A DNA stretch of 64,000 nucleotides from Icerya purchasi (taxonomy: Eukaryota > Arthropoda > Insecta > Hemiptera > Monophlebidae). Each line of letters starts with the position of its first letter. Position 1 is the first letter of the stretch. A program made the translations under genes and the position numbers. Where the stretch lies: assembly GCA_039619475.1 (NCBI GenBank), contig CM077115.1, positions 595,101,643 to 595,165,642 on the forward strand, read 5' to 3'. Shown one piece after another: positions 11,069 through 22,042 of this stretch. The notes under the pieces are model-generated. The model ran no database searches. It had not been told where the DNA came from and was given only the letters and a program-made list of their open reading frames with translations.

Positions 11069-11584
11069 GGCGATAGAAGTTCAAATTTTGTTAGAATGCA
11101 ATAAATTTTAAACGAGAAAGCAAAAAAAAATGGTATATCGAAGTAAAGAAAAATTGACTTAAAGACACAACTGATTTGTAATATAGATCAATAACAATGT
11201 GCAGATAATCTTGAATTAAGAATCATTATCTCGAACTGTCGCTATGCAGGAGTTTCATAACACTATTAATTTCTTATTCCCCCTACACATGAATATCGTT
11301 ACTGATGATTCAACTTGGTGTGGAATGTTAGAGCCTCTTATATCCTTTCAGAAATTAATCGCTCGAATCCTTTAGACTCGTTTCCTTTTTCTCTATATTT
11401 ACAATAAGCGAAGAAGACTTATTTACGTTTGCTCCCATTGCTACTTCACAAACTATTTGATTATCTTCGATTCCACGGATGTTCTTCACACCATGTGTTT
11501 TGCTTTTCCCATGTACTCCTGTGATTTTGTCATTCTTCGAATATGTTCTCTCATTCATAATCTTTTATCTTCTCTTTCAGTCCG

Positions 11585-11890
11585 TACTGATGGATTCATA
11601 GTCATGCAGGCATAGAAGGCGATGAATTGACGGATTTTCTGACTTTTGAGTTGCCGTTTTCTCGCTTTCCTTCTTCTCTAAAATTCCAGTTTCGAATTCC
11701 CTACCTCTCTTCAAAAATCTTTATTCAAAATACTGGTTTTTGACTGTACCATCTCTACTTAGTTCTTTTATATTATCCATCTTTAACCGAATTGCTATTT
11801 AATTGTTGATTCTTTCCCCTTCATATTGCTTCTGGGCATAGGGTCTTTGTTATCGCGCTCAAAAAATACAAAAATAGCAAAGTTGTACAG
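11585..11890 (+). pseudogene. LINE RNase H tail fragment
   Basis: Frame reading gives WIHSHAGIEGDELTDFLTFE (about 11591-11650), matching the W-x-P-S-H-A-G-I-x-G-N-E-x-A-D block of the RNase H domain near the C-terminus of I/R1/Jockey-group LINEs. The frame stops soon after. The rest of the element is absent. Confidence 0.6.
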
Positions 11891-11956
11891 ATGCGCACTA
11901 ACCGATAGTTGTTTATATTTCTTTATAATATTCTAGATAAGATTCATTATAAATTA

Positions 11957-12107
11957 TTATAGTCCGTTCAACGAAAATGTGCCGATGGAAAAAGTCGATA
12001 TAAATCGGTATTTATGATCCACATGCGGGGCCACTGTTAGTGGATAATACATATCGATTTATATCGACTTTTTCCATCAGCACATTTTCGTTGAACGGAC
12101 TATAGTA
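11957..12107. repeat. MITE with ~57-bp terminal inverted repeats
   Basis: TATAGTCCGTTCAACGAAAA...GATATAAATCG runs inward from the left end and is mirrored on the right, ending TTTTCGTTGAACGGACTATA. The arms differ at only a few sites, around a ~40-bp centre with CCACATGCGGGGCCACTG. It has no coding capacity. The sharp ends and near-identity of the arms suggest a relatively recent non-autonomous DNA transposon. TA-rich flanks fit TA-target insertion but do not prove it. Confidence 0.8.
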
Positions 12108-12370
12108 ACAATTATTTCCCATTGCTCGCGCGACGAATAATTTGTGGAATTAATCTTTGTCGAATAATTATTTATACGTTTAGAATATAAATAAATAAAC
12201 AAATAAATAACGAAAACAGCGAATGAACGAGGAATATTTAAATAAAATTAAAAATCATGTACGCTACATATGGAAGAGAGATCGCAAAATATTCGGTTAA
12301 TGAGATTTCGCAATAAAACTTGTCGATGAAAGCATTTACAGCGAGCTAGCAAATATTTCGATTCGTAATA

Positions 12371-13548
12371 CAGTCGACTACTCGCGATTATCCGGATTAA
12401 TTGGGCAGCCAGCCGGGTCGGATAGCAAGAAATTCGGATAGGTCGGAGTTCAAGATTAAATGCTACAAATTAAATGAAAAAATGGAAATTAACTTACCTT
12501 ATGTAAAAAAGTAAACATGAAAACTTAACATACGGTGGTACACATTAACCAGTGCTTAAATAAATCTGTGATTAAGGCCTGTGTCTTTCGCTTCACTCTG
12601 CTCCTTGCCGATGTATCGCTTCACGTACGTAAACAAATGATATTAGCCGGCGACGCCTTTTCCTGTTGAATGTAAATACACTCCAGCGCTACTTCGATCA
12701 CCTTCAGTCATCCATCGTCTGGTGTAACACTCTGAAGGGGCTCGTTATCCGTATTTTCTTTAACGTTGAGTACCATGATATCCTCATCTGCCGTTTCTTC
12801 GATCTCGTCGCTGCCCATCCATTCTGTAACGTCAGCCGTATTACTACTATCCGTTTCACCTACCGGAATATTTTTTATTAGGGAAACAAGCTCCCCTCAC
12901 TGTCTTTTGAACTGTCCAAATAATCACATTGTTTGTCAGTTTCATCCCATTTGTCACTGACTTTATGATCTAATAATATTTTCCATGACACCGCACTACT
13001 AATGCTATAGAACTAATCTCTTCCCATCCCTCAGATAACCCCAAGTGAAGATAATATCAAGCATATCAACTGATTTTAAAGCAATCTGACACAATCCTCT
13101 ATTAGTTTGGCGAGAAAGCGGTGTCGATGTTTTTTTTAAGACCTCTAGGATGATCCATTGATCCATATAGGTTGACGACAAATCGGTGTAACGTTTGCTG
13201 GAAGAAACATTGGCTTTATATTACCATCTTGTAACTCCTTAAATTGCTGGACTGGAGCATTGTCGAGAATAAGGGTTGGTTTTCTCAGTAATTGTTTGTC
13301 GGACAAACGTTTCTCATCCGCGGGCGCAAACTCTTCGTGAAACCAAGTTTTAAAAAGTTCACAACATCTTCATTTGCAGCGAATATAATCAAATATTGAA
13401 ATCTGTACTGCATATAGCTGCGGATTTTATAAAAGCGCTTTGGCTTTTTCCTCTTTTTCTTCTTTTCTTTTATTCTTTTTTTAGATAAATCGATCCGGAT
13501 AATACGGAGTGCGGATAATACGGAGTCCGGATAATCACGAGTCGACTG
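12371..13548 (-). mobile_element. Tigger/pogo-like DNA transposon
   Basis: The ends CAGTCGACTACTCGCGATTA and (reversed) CAGTCGACTCGTGATTATCC form terminal inverted repeats flanked on both sides by TA (12369-12370 and 13549-13550). This is the target duplication of the Tc1/mariner-pogo group. The interior encodes a broken pogo-type transposase on the minus strand. At about 1.18 kb the element is shorter than an intact Tigger, so it is internally deleted. Confidence 0.85.
13010..13420 (-). pseudogene. Tigger/jerky-type DDE transposase fragment
   Basis: Minus-strand frames give TWFHEEFAPADEKRLSDKQL, KPTLILDNAPVQQFKELQDG and IKPMFLPANVTPI. These are DDE-superfamily-1 landmarks, with the second catalytic Asp in LDNAP. 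The following segment, where family members carry P-M-D-Q with the third Asp, reads RQPIWINGS here, so the third acidic residue is lost. Stops follow. It lies inside the element bounded by TIRs at 12371 and 13548. Confidence 0.75.
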
Positions 13549-14085
13549 TATTTCAGTGCTGGCTCCTGCGCTCTGCTGAAAGATTCAACTGGTCAGAAAT
13601 TTTTTGTAGGCATATTTTATGTATTGCAAATCAAAAAAAAAAAAATAAATAAATTAAAAAAAACAAAGAAAAACACGAAAATCGTAATACTTGTTCACAC
13701 AGCGAGCGCTGCTCCAGTGCAGTAACTAAATATGTGCTTTCTAAAATGATCGATTTTAAATCTAAATGTATTTTTCACGCACAGTTTTTAATCAAAAAAA
13801 TCGAAGTAAATAACTTTAAAATGGAGTACTGTATTTATTTATGTACTGTTTGTGTGTTTTATTATTTTAATAATTTAACTAGGGGGCGATCGATTAAATA
13901 AATTTCTTTATTTGACAATGTCCTCCAGCTATTGAACAACAGTATTGTACATTTAAATTTATCATTGAAATTTTTGCTATATTTTCTGGGTTTTTTTTTC
14001 GTAAATTTAAGTATTGAACTTGCGCCTACAAATATTAATTTTATCTAATAACGCAGATTATCTCCTACTCCGCATATGACAATTA
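13549..14085. other. Gene-free AT-rich spacer
   Basis: No supported feature. There are A-runs near 13630-13670. Confidence 0.35.
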
Positions 14086-14093
14086 CACACGAG

Positions 14094-14456
14094 CAGGGCC
14101 GTTTATAGAGCAAAATTTCGGGGGGGTACGAAAATATGTTTATAAATATACATATGTGTGTGTATGTGTGCGTGCACAAGTGTGTTATTATGAAATATAT
14201 TTATTTATAAATGGTACACTAAAGCCTTGTAGTCAATTATTGTATATGCAGTATTTGAACACCACAATAAAAACAAATAAAGAATGGTCGTTTCCATGGA
14301 ATATAAAAAATTTTCATTTTCTTCTCTTTTGTCAAAAATTGAAAAGAAATAAATTTATTCTGAATTTCGGTCCATTTAATTCAAGCAGTTATTATTTCGC
14401 GACATTCCATGATGGGGGGTTGAAACAGGAAAACCCCCCTTAGATACAACCCTAGA
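14094..14456. mobile_element. hAT-like MITE, 363 bp, with 8-bp duplication
   Basis: The left end starts CAGGGCCGTTTATAGAG and the right end, reversed, reads TCTAGGGTTGTATCTAAGGG. The flanks are CACACGAG (14086-14093) and CACAAGAG (14457-14464), which match at 7 of 8 positions, the duplication length of hAT transposons. The interior has a GT-rich microsatellite and no coding sequence. A reverse-oriented relative lies at 22917-23200. Confidence 0.75.
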
Positions 14457-14869
14457 CACAAGAGCAGGCAAAATAATGATTAATTAACATAACGTCTTTT
14501 ATAGATTAAGAAACATTGCGGACTGCTTTTACATTTAATTTTCGAATTAATATCTTTGAGTTTTGGTTGTTGTAGATTCTTAGAAAACAGTTATACTTAA
14601 ATCTTTTCCCCAACTCCGGGAGAAGGTTACGTTTTGTAAAATATTTTAGAATTTTTTAAATCTCCTTGTTAGGGGAAATGTTCATAGAAATACGCGACTA
14701 TATGTATAATTGACTATATACTACTGTTGTGCATATTTGGCTTATATCAAACTACATCGAGTCGAACTTTAAATCATCGCCCTGTAAAGTTCGAATTTGA
14801 AAAAAACATTTAACTTTGTTAGAAGAATATATTAAAATTGCTTGTAATATTACCGACATGTTAACGGAA

Positions 14870-14948
14870 AATCACAGTCCCATAATCATGGTGTATTGTA
14901 AATTCAAATTTTTAATTGATAATACACCGTGATTATCGGACTGTATTC
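14870..14948. repeat. Small hairpin MITE
   Basis: ACAGTCCCATAATCATGGTG at about 14875 is mirrored by CACCGTGATTATCGGACTGT near 14943, with a ~25-bp AT loop. The arms of about 27 bp carry a few mismatches. It is non-coding, and the size fits a minimal MITE. Confidence 0.65.
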
Positions 14949-16080
14949 CCCTGAAACATGTGTCTGTAAATATATGAATAATTTTAAAATAGTTTTTTTG
15001 ATGAAGTTTAATGTTTTTTTTGAAATTTCAAAACCTATTGTATAATAAATCTGATAAATAGTGCGATGATTAAGATCAGTTTTGTTACTGATGTTGTTTC
15101 GCGATTCGAGTCATTTTATACCGTGTGATTTTTGTAAACTGCTAAAACTACGTTACGAAGAAAGTCGAAGTAAACATACGGATAGCATTGGAAAAGAATA
15201 GTGTGAATCAACGAAATACGGCAGATTTAGTAAACAATGAGAAAAAAATAGGAAAGCGTTTTTGTTTTTAAATGAAGTCGTATTATGAAAATTCCTTTTT
15301 GACGTTTTTGAAGATTCTCTTCTTTCCGTAAATGTTGACGATGAACGATGTAAGTGTCTTTTCAGACATAAAATGTCATCACATTCGAAGACGGGTTTTA
15401 ATAGTCTTCCGCGTTGCAATAATTTTGAAATATTTAAGAAAGAAAATAATGACAAAATAATAATTTTTCTACATCGATCGTAAATGATTTTTTGCCGACT
15501 ACGAAATGTTTGGAGATGGAACTTTGCTGCTACGTGAATCTTTTCTTTTTCTCAATACGTTAACCAGAGCCACAGGTACCTATAGAAACAAAAAGAATGG
15601 TTACTAAGAGCTGTATCACTTGAATAGTGAGATACTAACCATATAAAGCAGAGAAACCACGGTTGAAATAGTGAATAAAGAACGAAAAAATACAGAATGT
15701 AAAGAATTGAAAATCGGAATAAAGAAAATATAGTAAATAATGTTGGACAGAAAGAGGTGAACATTCGAAGTAAACGTGATCAGCTGGACCATTGGTTCAT
15801 TAGGATGAACATGCGGAGAGGAAATTAACCGAAAGAGGAAAATGGAGAAAGCGGTAATATAGTTAAAAGAGTGCAGGCGAATAATCATGTTATCCGTCAG
15901 TCCATGATTTCTAGATCATTTTAGCCATACTATTGTGCTTTTTTTAATTTCGGGTAGCAATTTATAACACTGTTTAATACATTAAATTATTTTCCGCGTT
16001 TATATTTACTACATACATCGAATTTGTTATATATCTTGCTTTACGTATTTGTTTTGTTTATTTTTTCATTTAAATCGCGC
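14949..16080. other. No clear gene; possible LINE debris on minus strand
   Basis: Minus-strand open stretches (15153-15455 and 15616-15888) are hydrophobic and pyrimidine-rich. They may continue the LINE remnant found upstream on that strand at 16080-17230, but no motif confirms it. Confidence 0.3.
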
Positions 16081-17230
16081 TTGGCCCTAGCTGAGCAGAA
16101 GAAAATTAGAGAATAGGTTTTAAAAAAAACTGGATAAATAACGCCAGTTTTTAGAAGTGAAATGATAGAAACAGACGTGAGTAGAAGTTGTTTAAGAAGG
16201 AAGTGATAGGCTACAGGAATGGTGCATTAGATTCAGCAAAAACTGTTGGAATTGGAGGGGATTTATCAGCAACAAGGCATAGTCGAAAGTAAGAATTTTA
16301 GATTATATCTGATTTAGAATAACAAAAGAAGGATCATCGCCTCATTCAATTAGGGATAAGGCTTTCAGCAAGTTTAGCCGTTTGATTGACGAGGAGAAAA
16401 GATATTATGTTCAGAGAAAGACAAACGACTGTCCAGGAAGATGTCAAAGTTAATACCAGAAAGAAAAATATCGTTTAGAGCTAGATCAACAAAAGCAGGA
16501 TTAAAGAGATTAGTAGGAGTAATAGTTCCAGCGTGGCAAGAGACGAATCAAGTGTTTCACTATTCGATATAAGATCGTGAGATGAGGGAAAGAGTAGAAT
16601 GTCATCAGCAAATAATAAAGAAGAATTTAAAAGGAGAGGGGAGCCACATCAACAGTATAGATATTGAAAAGAGTAGGGTACCGAACGATTTGAGGAAGAT
16701 CAGTTTTCGAAAAATCGCAAAAATAGGGAAGAGAGAGGTGGATAGAACGATTCATCGTAAGGTATTGATAGTAACAGTATTACATAGAATCGGGATACGT
16801 TAATTGCTGTCATTCTATTATTTTTTAGAGGTGATACACGTATCATTAAGAAATATACATTATTGTGCTGCAATTACCGAAAACAAGGTGTTGTTCAACA
16901 TACGTTTTAACAGTTTTCTGATGCAGGATGTCAAGGAAATAAGATGAAAGGAAGAACTTTTCTTAGAATTCCCGGCGGTAGGATTTATACCCGGGAAAAG
17001 GAAAAAATCAAAAAAATCGAAGAAAATTAAAAGATAATTCGAACGGACTTTTAAGCATAATAGAAAATATATTGTCAAGATGTAGAGTGGGGCTGGAATA
17101 TTTGGAGAAAAAAGGACAATTAAATTCGTTAATAGTAAAAGAAAAAGTTAAAAAGTACGGAATTTTGCGGAAATTGATGCAATTCGTCAACTTCAGCAAT
17201 ATAAGCACGAATGACAGAATCACTAAAGGA
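16080..17230 (-). pseudogene. LINE reverse transcriptase remnant
   Basis: On the minus strand SSSFHLISLTSCIRKLLKRM (about 16890-16960) corresponds to the S-Y-R-P-I-S-L-T-S-C-x-x-K-L-x-E-R block. About 300 bp further, LFNIYTVDVAP is followed by LLFADDILLF (near 16605), the catalytic F/Y-A-D-D box. Spacing and order fit a Jockey/R1-group reverse transcriptase with an internal deletion. Many stops and frame changes make it inactive. Purine-rich plus-strand frames over the same span are shadows. Confidence 0.7.
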
Positions 17231-18600
17231 TATTAGGAGTTACCTATGGGGAAATGTTGAAATTGGAAGGACGTTTATAGAAAGAGAATTTAAAAGTTCT
17301 AGCCAATTTCCCCAGATATGTGAAAGAGGAGTATTTATAGAGAAAGAAGAACAGACATTCTTCTAAGAGAAGACCTCTTTTCAATTTTTTAACCATATGT
17401 TACAGAATCGAAACAAATAGATTCGAAAGATGGCTTGACTCTGTGTTCTAATGTAGCGTTGCATTCTTCATTCTCCTCGGCAAAGAGATGCTCTGGCTGC
17501 GGCGATTAGATGATAATGGATGGCGGCTAGAAGAAGGTAAAGAAGCAGCAGGTGTAATGGAATTTAAAAAAGAGTTATATAGAAATACGGCTTAAGACTA
17601 AGTTTGAATAGTAGACTGGGTGTAAAATTAGCTTTGATCGCAGTCAAGAGGAGTTAAAGAAATACAGAACACAGTTACAACCATAAGAATCAACCTGTAA
17701 AGGCCTTCCGGTTACAATTAAGATACAATAACGGGAGTAAGAAAAGATAAAATTAAGAGTTTTAGTCGACTATAATAAAATCCAGTTGGTCAAGTTGACC
17801 ATCGGAGAAATGCTTATTATTAATTGATTAATCTTCTTCAACAGTTCATTAGCTATGAGAACGAACATCGGAAAAAAGTGAACAGGATTGGTCACTTTAC
17901 ACGTGCTAAGAAGATAAATTTGTTCGCGTTGTCAGTGATAAGTTTATCAAATCGGAAATCGGTCAGATCGTTTCATTTATTTATTTCGGTTATCTGTTCT
18001 CGTGTCTGTAATTTTATCTCTCGGCTAATTTAATCATTTACCAACAGCGTATTTTTATTTTGCCTCGTTACGTTTTTGAATTAATTTACATTTTGCAATT
18101 ATTCTTACTTTTTTTTTCCTTTTTAGCTATTCATTTATTTCGTTTGTACATACTCGTATATAAATATATATATATATATAAACTCGGCCATTTTGGCCTC
18201 GCAAGAGGCTGTGCCCCTTGACCCCTCTTGCTTTCATTTCTGTCTCTTTCTCTTCTATACTTTGTATAAAATGATCAAAATTTACAACATAATTCTTACT
18301 GGCATCAACACACACAAAAAATAACATAACCACAAAAATCCTATTCTAACATTTAACTTCCGTTATATAAAATTAAGACATTTTTTCGTTACATTTTTCG
18401 TTACATAAAATTGTGACATTTTTTAAATAACAATGACAAAAATCCTATAAAATATAACAAACGTTACATAAAATTGGGACATTTTTTCGAATGGGGGGTA
18501 GCCTAAGAATTACGTTGTAATTAATACATATATATTTTTTTATATATGTATATATTTATTTTGTTTTCGACATAGCGTTTTTTATTAGCTGCTTCTCTGA
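17231..18600. other. Gene-free interval
   Basis: No product recognised. There is a short TA microsatellite near 18165-18180, and thymine-rich motifs such as ACATTTTTTCG repeat two or three times at about 18380-18490. Confidence 0.35.
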
Positions 18601-18603
18601 CAG

Positions 18604-19606
18604 ATGAATTCGTCTACAGGAAACAGCAATGCTAAACCTCCCCGTCTTAATTTAACTTTTCATGCGATGGAGACGGTTACCTCCTCCAAGAGGAAGCCAT
18701 CCAGTCCCCTTTCTCTTGTGTCTTCGGTATGACCGAAGGAACTGCGTCTTTCTCAGGTCGACCTTTCTCTCCCAGGCACCTCTGGTGCTGACGATAACGA
18801 CAAAATTAACAACAATAACAGTATTATTCTCGATGTTAATAACTGGAATGATATTAACAAGAATACTAATAACAGCAAAAATAGTAATAACAATGATGAT
18901 AATAAGAGTAATAATAATAGTAGTGTCTCTTGTATTTCCTTTCCTTATATTCATCCTTCTTCAGATCCAGTCATCCTACATATTCGATCCTTAATTTCTG
19001 TCCTCTCTCGATCACGTTCATTCCATATAAGCTTCCTATGGGTCCCCAGTCATGCTCGGATAGATGGTAATAAAAAGGCTGACTACCTTGCTCGTTTGGC
19101 TTTGGATTTCGGCCGTCTTGTCCGGCGATTTCCTTCCTCAGAATTGCTAAGCATGGCAAAAAAAATTCAATTTGAAAATTGGAAATCTTTGTATGGTCCT
19201 TCCTTTACAAATCCGTGGTTCATAATCTGTCTATTTAACCGTCTCTACCCTCATACCCTTGGTTCCTAGATTTTCCACACCTTCGTCGTTCTACTATTTC
19301 CTCTCTTTGTCGCCTTCGCTTTGGTCACAGCTGTCTTCCTGCTTCCCTTTATCGGTTTGCTATTATTTCCCTTCCACTCTGTCCCTTATACGTAGATAAC
19401 ACATTCGATTGTGACGCTGATCACATTTTCTTCAAGTGTGCATCTTTGTCCTTTGAAAGATTTCTTCTATACTCAGATCTACTATCCCTTAATATCCCCA
19501 CGCCGTACTGTACATCCTTTATTCTCGCCTTTCCCTCACTGTTAGTTGTTCCTGCTCTTGCGAAATTTTTGTCTTTAATCTGCGGCCGTATAAACATTTA
19601 AGTAAG
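18604..19606 (+). pseudogene. Internally deleted LINE: ORF1 head joined to RNase H tail
   Basis: ATG at 18604 opens MNSSTGNSNAKPPRLNLTFH, then SSKRKPSSPLSLVSS, one TGA, and an Asn-rich stretch. The same frame then enters SFHISFLWVPSHARIDGNKK and ADYLARLAL, an RNase H block with W-V-P-S-H-x-x-I-x-G-N. After a frameshift near 19265 come RLRFGHSCLPASLYRF, DADHIFFKCASL (C-terminal zinc motif) and a terminal frame ending ALAKFLSLICGRINI-stop. A full LINE would have endonuclease and reverse transcriptase between these parts. Here the Ser/Lys-rich ORF1-like start is joined directly to the tail. Confidence 0.6.
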
Positions 19607-20120
19607 TCCTGATAAGATATATCTTAAACAGCCTGTAAAACGGCTAGCAAGACATGAAAGCTTCCCTTTCCTCCAGGGGACATTCCTCATACTTTTTCTC
19701 TATACGTTTATTCCCTTCGGACTGCTAGTTGTACAAGTATCGATCTTTTTTTGACTCCTTCGTTATTTCCTCATAGTAGTTCTGAGCGCCCCTTCTTCCC
19801 TGAATAGCTCTCCTAGCGACTTCATTTTTCTTTCGTCCTACGTTTTTCTTTCTTGATGGGTAATCGTTCGTTGCTGACAAGGTCAACAAATTCAAAAGAA
19901 AAAAGAAAAAAAAAGATAAATTTCTGTTTTCCTCACTTTTCACTGTCGCTTTTTTTCTCTTTTTTCTCCATTATTCGCGTTGCGGAGAAATCAGGATTAT
20001 TCCATCACAATGCCGGTTATTAATAAGTGTTCACTGGTTAATTATTTCGCTTAACCGACTAAAGTGATCTAATAATGCAATTGAAAAATCGCACGATGTC
20101 GATTTACTGGGCAAGGAACT
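19607..20120. other. LINE 3' region and spacer
   Basis: Non-coding sequence follows the LINE stop. A GATAAGATATATCTTA palindrome lies at about 19609. No gene is seen. Confidence 0.3.
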
Positions 20121-20127
20121 ACCGAAT

Positions 20128-20337
20128 GTGATTACAAATTACAGAATTGAACGCATCAAGATCGATTTCAGGCACGGATATTTCATTTGGGGTAACGGAG
20201 CGAAGTCGTTTCTTTACGATTTCATCTTCAGAGTGCTCAGTCATTTAGATCGTCGAACTTCGAACAATTCGCTCGACAAGCTGGACTATATGACTTCGAA
20301 TGCGGAATATTCGAGCAATCTGTTACCTGTTTATTAA
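20128..20337 (+). CDS. Unrecognised open frame, 69 aa
   Basis: The frame begins MITNYRIERIKIDFRHGYFI and ends SSNLLPVY-stop; upstream it stays open from about 20075 (IEKSHDVDLLGKELPNV). Its base composition is less AT-rich than the surroundings, and an AATAAA-like AAAATAAACG follows the stop. No family is recognised. It could be a terminal exon of a host gene or chance. Confidence 0.25.
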   Translation: MITNYRIERIKIDFRHGYFIWGNGAKSFLYDFIFRVLSHLDRRTSNNSLDKLDYMTSNAEYSSNLLPVY

Positions 20338-20679
20338 AATAAACGATGTAACTTCGTCCAGTAAACCACCGAGGGTTCATCAAAAGAGGATGTATTCGCA
20401 TACAAGAGCTATTCGTTTATATAGATATATTGCATTGATGTTATTTGACTATAAAGTATGATCATGCATTGATAAGAACAGAAACAGACTATATATCGTT
20501 TCTTTTTCTGATAAATTTAACTTTCAGAAATATTTCCTTATTTGATAGATTTTTTATTTTTTTTTTTATTTTACAGTGTGCCGTATTTAACTTCTGCGGC
20601 TATCACGACACACTGTGCGAGGTTTATGACTATATTACTTTAGCTATTTTGTTTATTTTAAGAAAATAAATGATTCGAG

Positions 20680-21440
20680 TATGTCGTTGTTTGGGAGTTT
20701 GACAATATCTCGGGGAATGTTTTATGTGATAGGAAGGTCCGTGTCGATGCGAATACTGTGCAATCTACTAATATCTGCTGGACGGTTGAGATGAGAATGC
20801 CCATACAGAAAGGGTACTGCGTTGGAGAAATTAACCCATTTAGAAGATAGTCATGCGAGATTGCTGTTTGACCTGTCCGCAGTCGGCTGATCACACTGAA
20901 GTCTCTGCGGGAAAAATTCATTGGGGCCACCATGGCTCGATCATTGACTTTACTTGAGATATATAAGTCTGGCACGCGGTCCATTGTTCCTTCCGTTCTT
21001 GTTTGCTTTTCGCTAAAAAGAAGGTGAATATCTGTTCTACGGAGCTAGTAATGCTGACTGTGCCATTGTGTTCGCCTGTTCTATCCCCGGTTTTCCCGCG
21101 TGACCGTGAACCCACATAAACGTCACCTGGCCCTCGGACTCCTGTGTATCGATGACAATACGAAGGATTTGAGTAGATATTATATTTCAGGTTTTAGGGC
21201 TGGATATAGCTTCTAATGCTGCCAGAGAGTCTGTAATTATTAATGTCTTTTTGTTAGGTTTGCAAGATGAAATATATTGTAGCCCGTATAGGATGGCATA
21301 CATTTCTGCGTCCAGTACTGTGCAGCCATCACTAAGTCGGAAGGAAAACGCTTTATCTGATACTACAAACGCACATGCTGTCGGCGATGTGGTTGTGATT
21401 GTGGTGGGGTTATTTCGAGCAGCATCTGTGTAGACTGTAG
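20680..21440 (-). pseudogene. LINE RNase H and zinc-knuckle tail
   Basis: Minus-strand frames read, in order, RLSDGCTVLDAEMYAILYGL, KTLIITDSLAALEAISS and VTFMWVHGHAGKTGD. Then come ISRLRTGQTAISHDYLLNGL, YPFCMGI and a V-x-x-I-L-V-D-C box. These are the RNase H acidic blocks (D-A-E, T-D-S, H-A-G) and the terminal Cys/His motif of Jockey/BS-type LINEs. Frames shift several times and no poly(A) end was fixed. Confidence 0.75.
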
Positions 21441-21867
21441 CGTGGTCGGTGTATTATTTGATAGATTTAAATACCTGCTTAATCATTCTATTTCGGAAAA
21501 AAGGAGCAAGTACGTTTGCAGTCTTTATACTAGTAAACACATTCTTTCAGCGATGGAACTAAAAGTTATTTCCGCGATAGGATATAAAAACAAAAAAGAA
21601 TGCAGCAAAAATATCATTGATTTCCATTTCTATTTGTATTTCAGTAACGCTAATAATAATTTTTGATGTTACCGGTAAAATCAAATTAGAAAAAAAGAAC
21701 ATTAAAATTTGCGCACAATTTGAAAAATTGAAGGCTTTCTCGCATACAATAAGCGACCAATCGATAAAGAAACGGTTACATATATTTTTTAAAGACAAAA
21801 TATATCAAAATGTTCAAATGCTTCACTACGCACCTGACGATAAATTTTTTTTGAGTAATGCGTTTAA

Positions 21868-22042
21868 CAAGCTTCCTATATCTTAGCTTTGCCGTCATCC
21901 AATGTGGTTCCTATTCTTGACTCTTTTCTGTCATCGATCTCTGACCGGATTAAAATTTAATCTTTAATCTACTCCATTTGTCCTGGGTAGCTGCCCTTAG
22001 TCGGCCAAGCCCAAAAAAAAAAAAAAAAAAAAAAAAAAAACA
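21868..22042 (+). mobile_element. Short LINE 3' end with poly(A)
   Basis: The frame ILALPSSNVVPILDSFLSSI, then SDRIKI-stop (to 21957), matches the C-terminus of the LINE copies at 18604-19606 and 44522-45010. It is followed by CGGCCAAGCCC and a 25-base A-run at about 22013-22040. This is a severely 5'-truncated copy of the same family. Confidence 0.7.

Noticed and set aside
11957..12107. Hairpin as a microRNA precursor
   Set aside because: The arms are too long and perfect up to sharp TA-rich ends, and the layout is that of a MITE. A small-RNA role is possible but not indicated.
15616..15888. Hydrophobic minus-strand frame as a membrane protein gene
   Set aside because: Hydrophobicity follows from T/C-rich DNA. 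The frame overlaps another of similar size and lies downstream of LINE debris on the same strand.
18127..18333. Minus-strand 68-aa open frame
   Set aside because: It starts in ordinary AT-rich DNA and ends through a TA microsatellite (YIYIYIYI), with no recognisable content.
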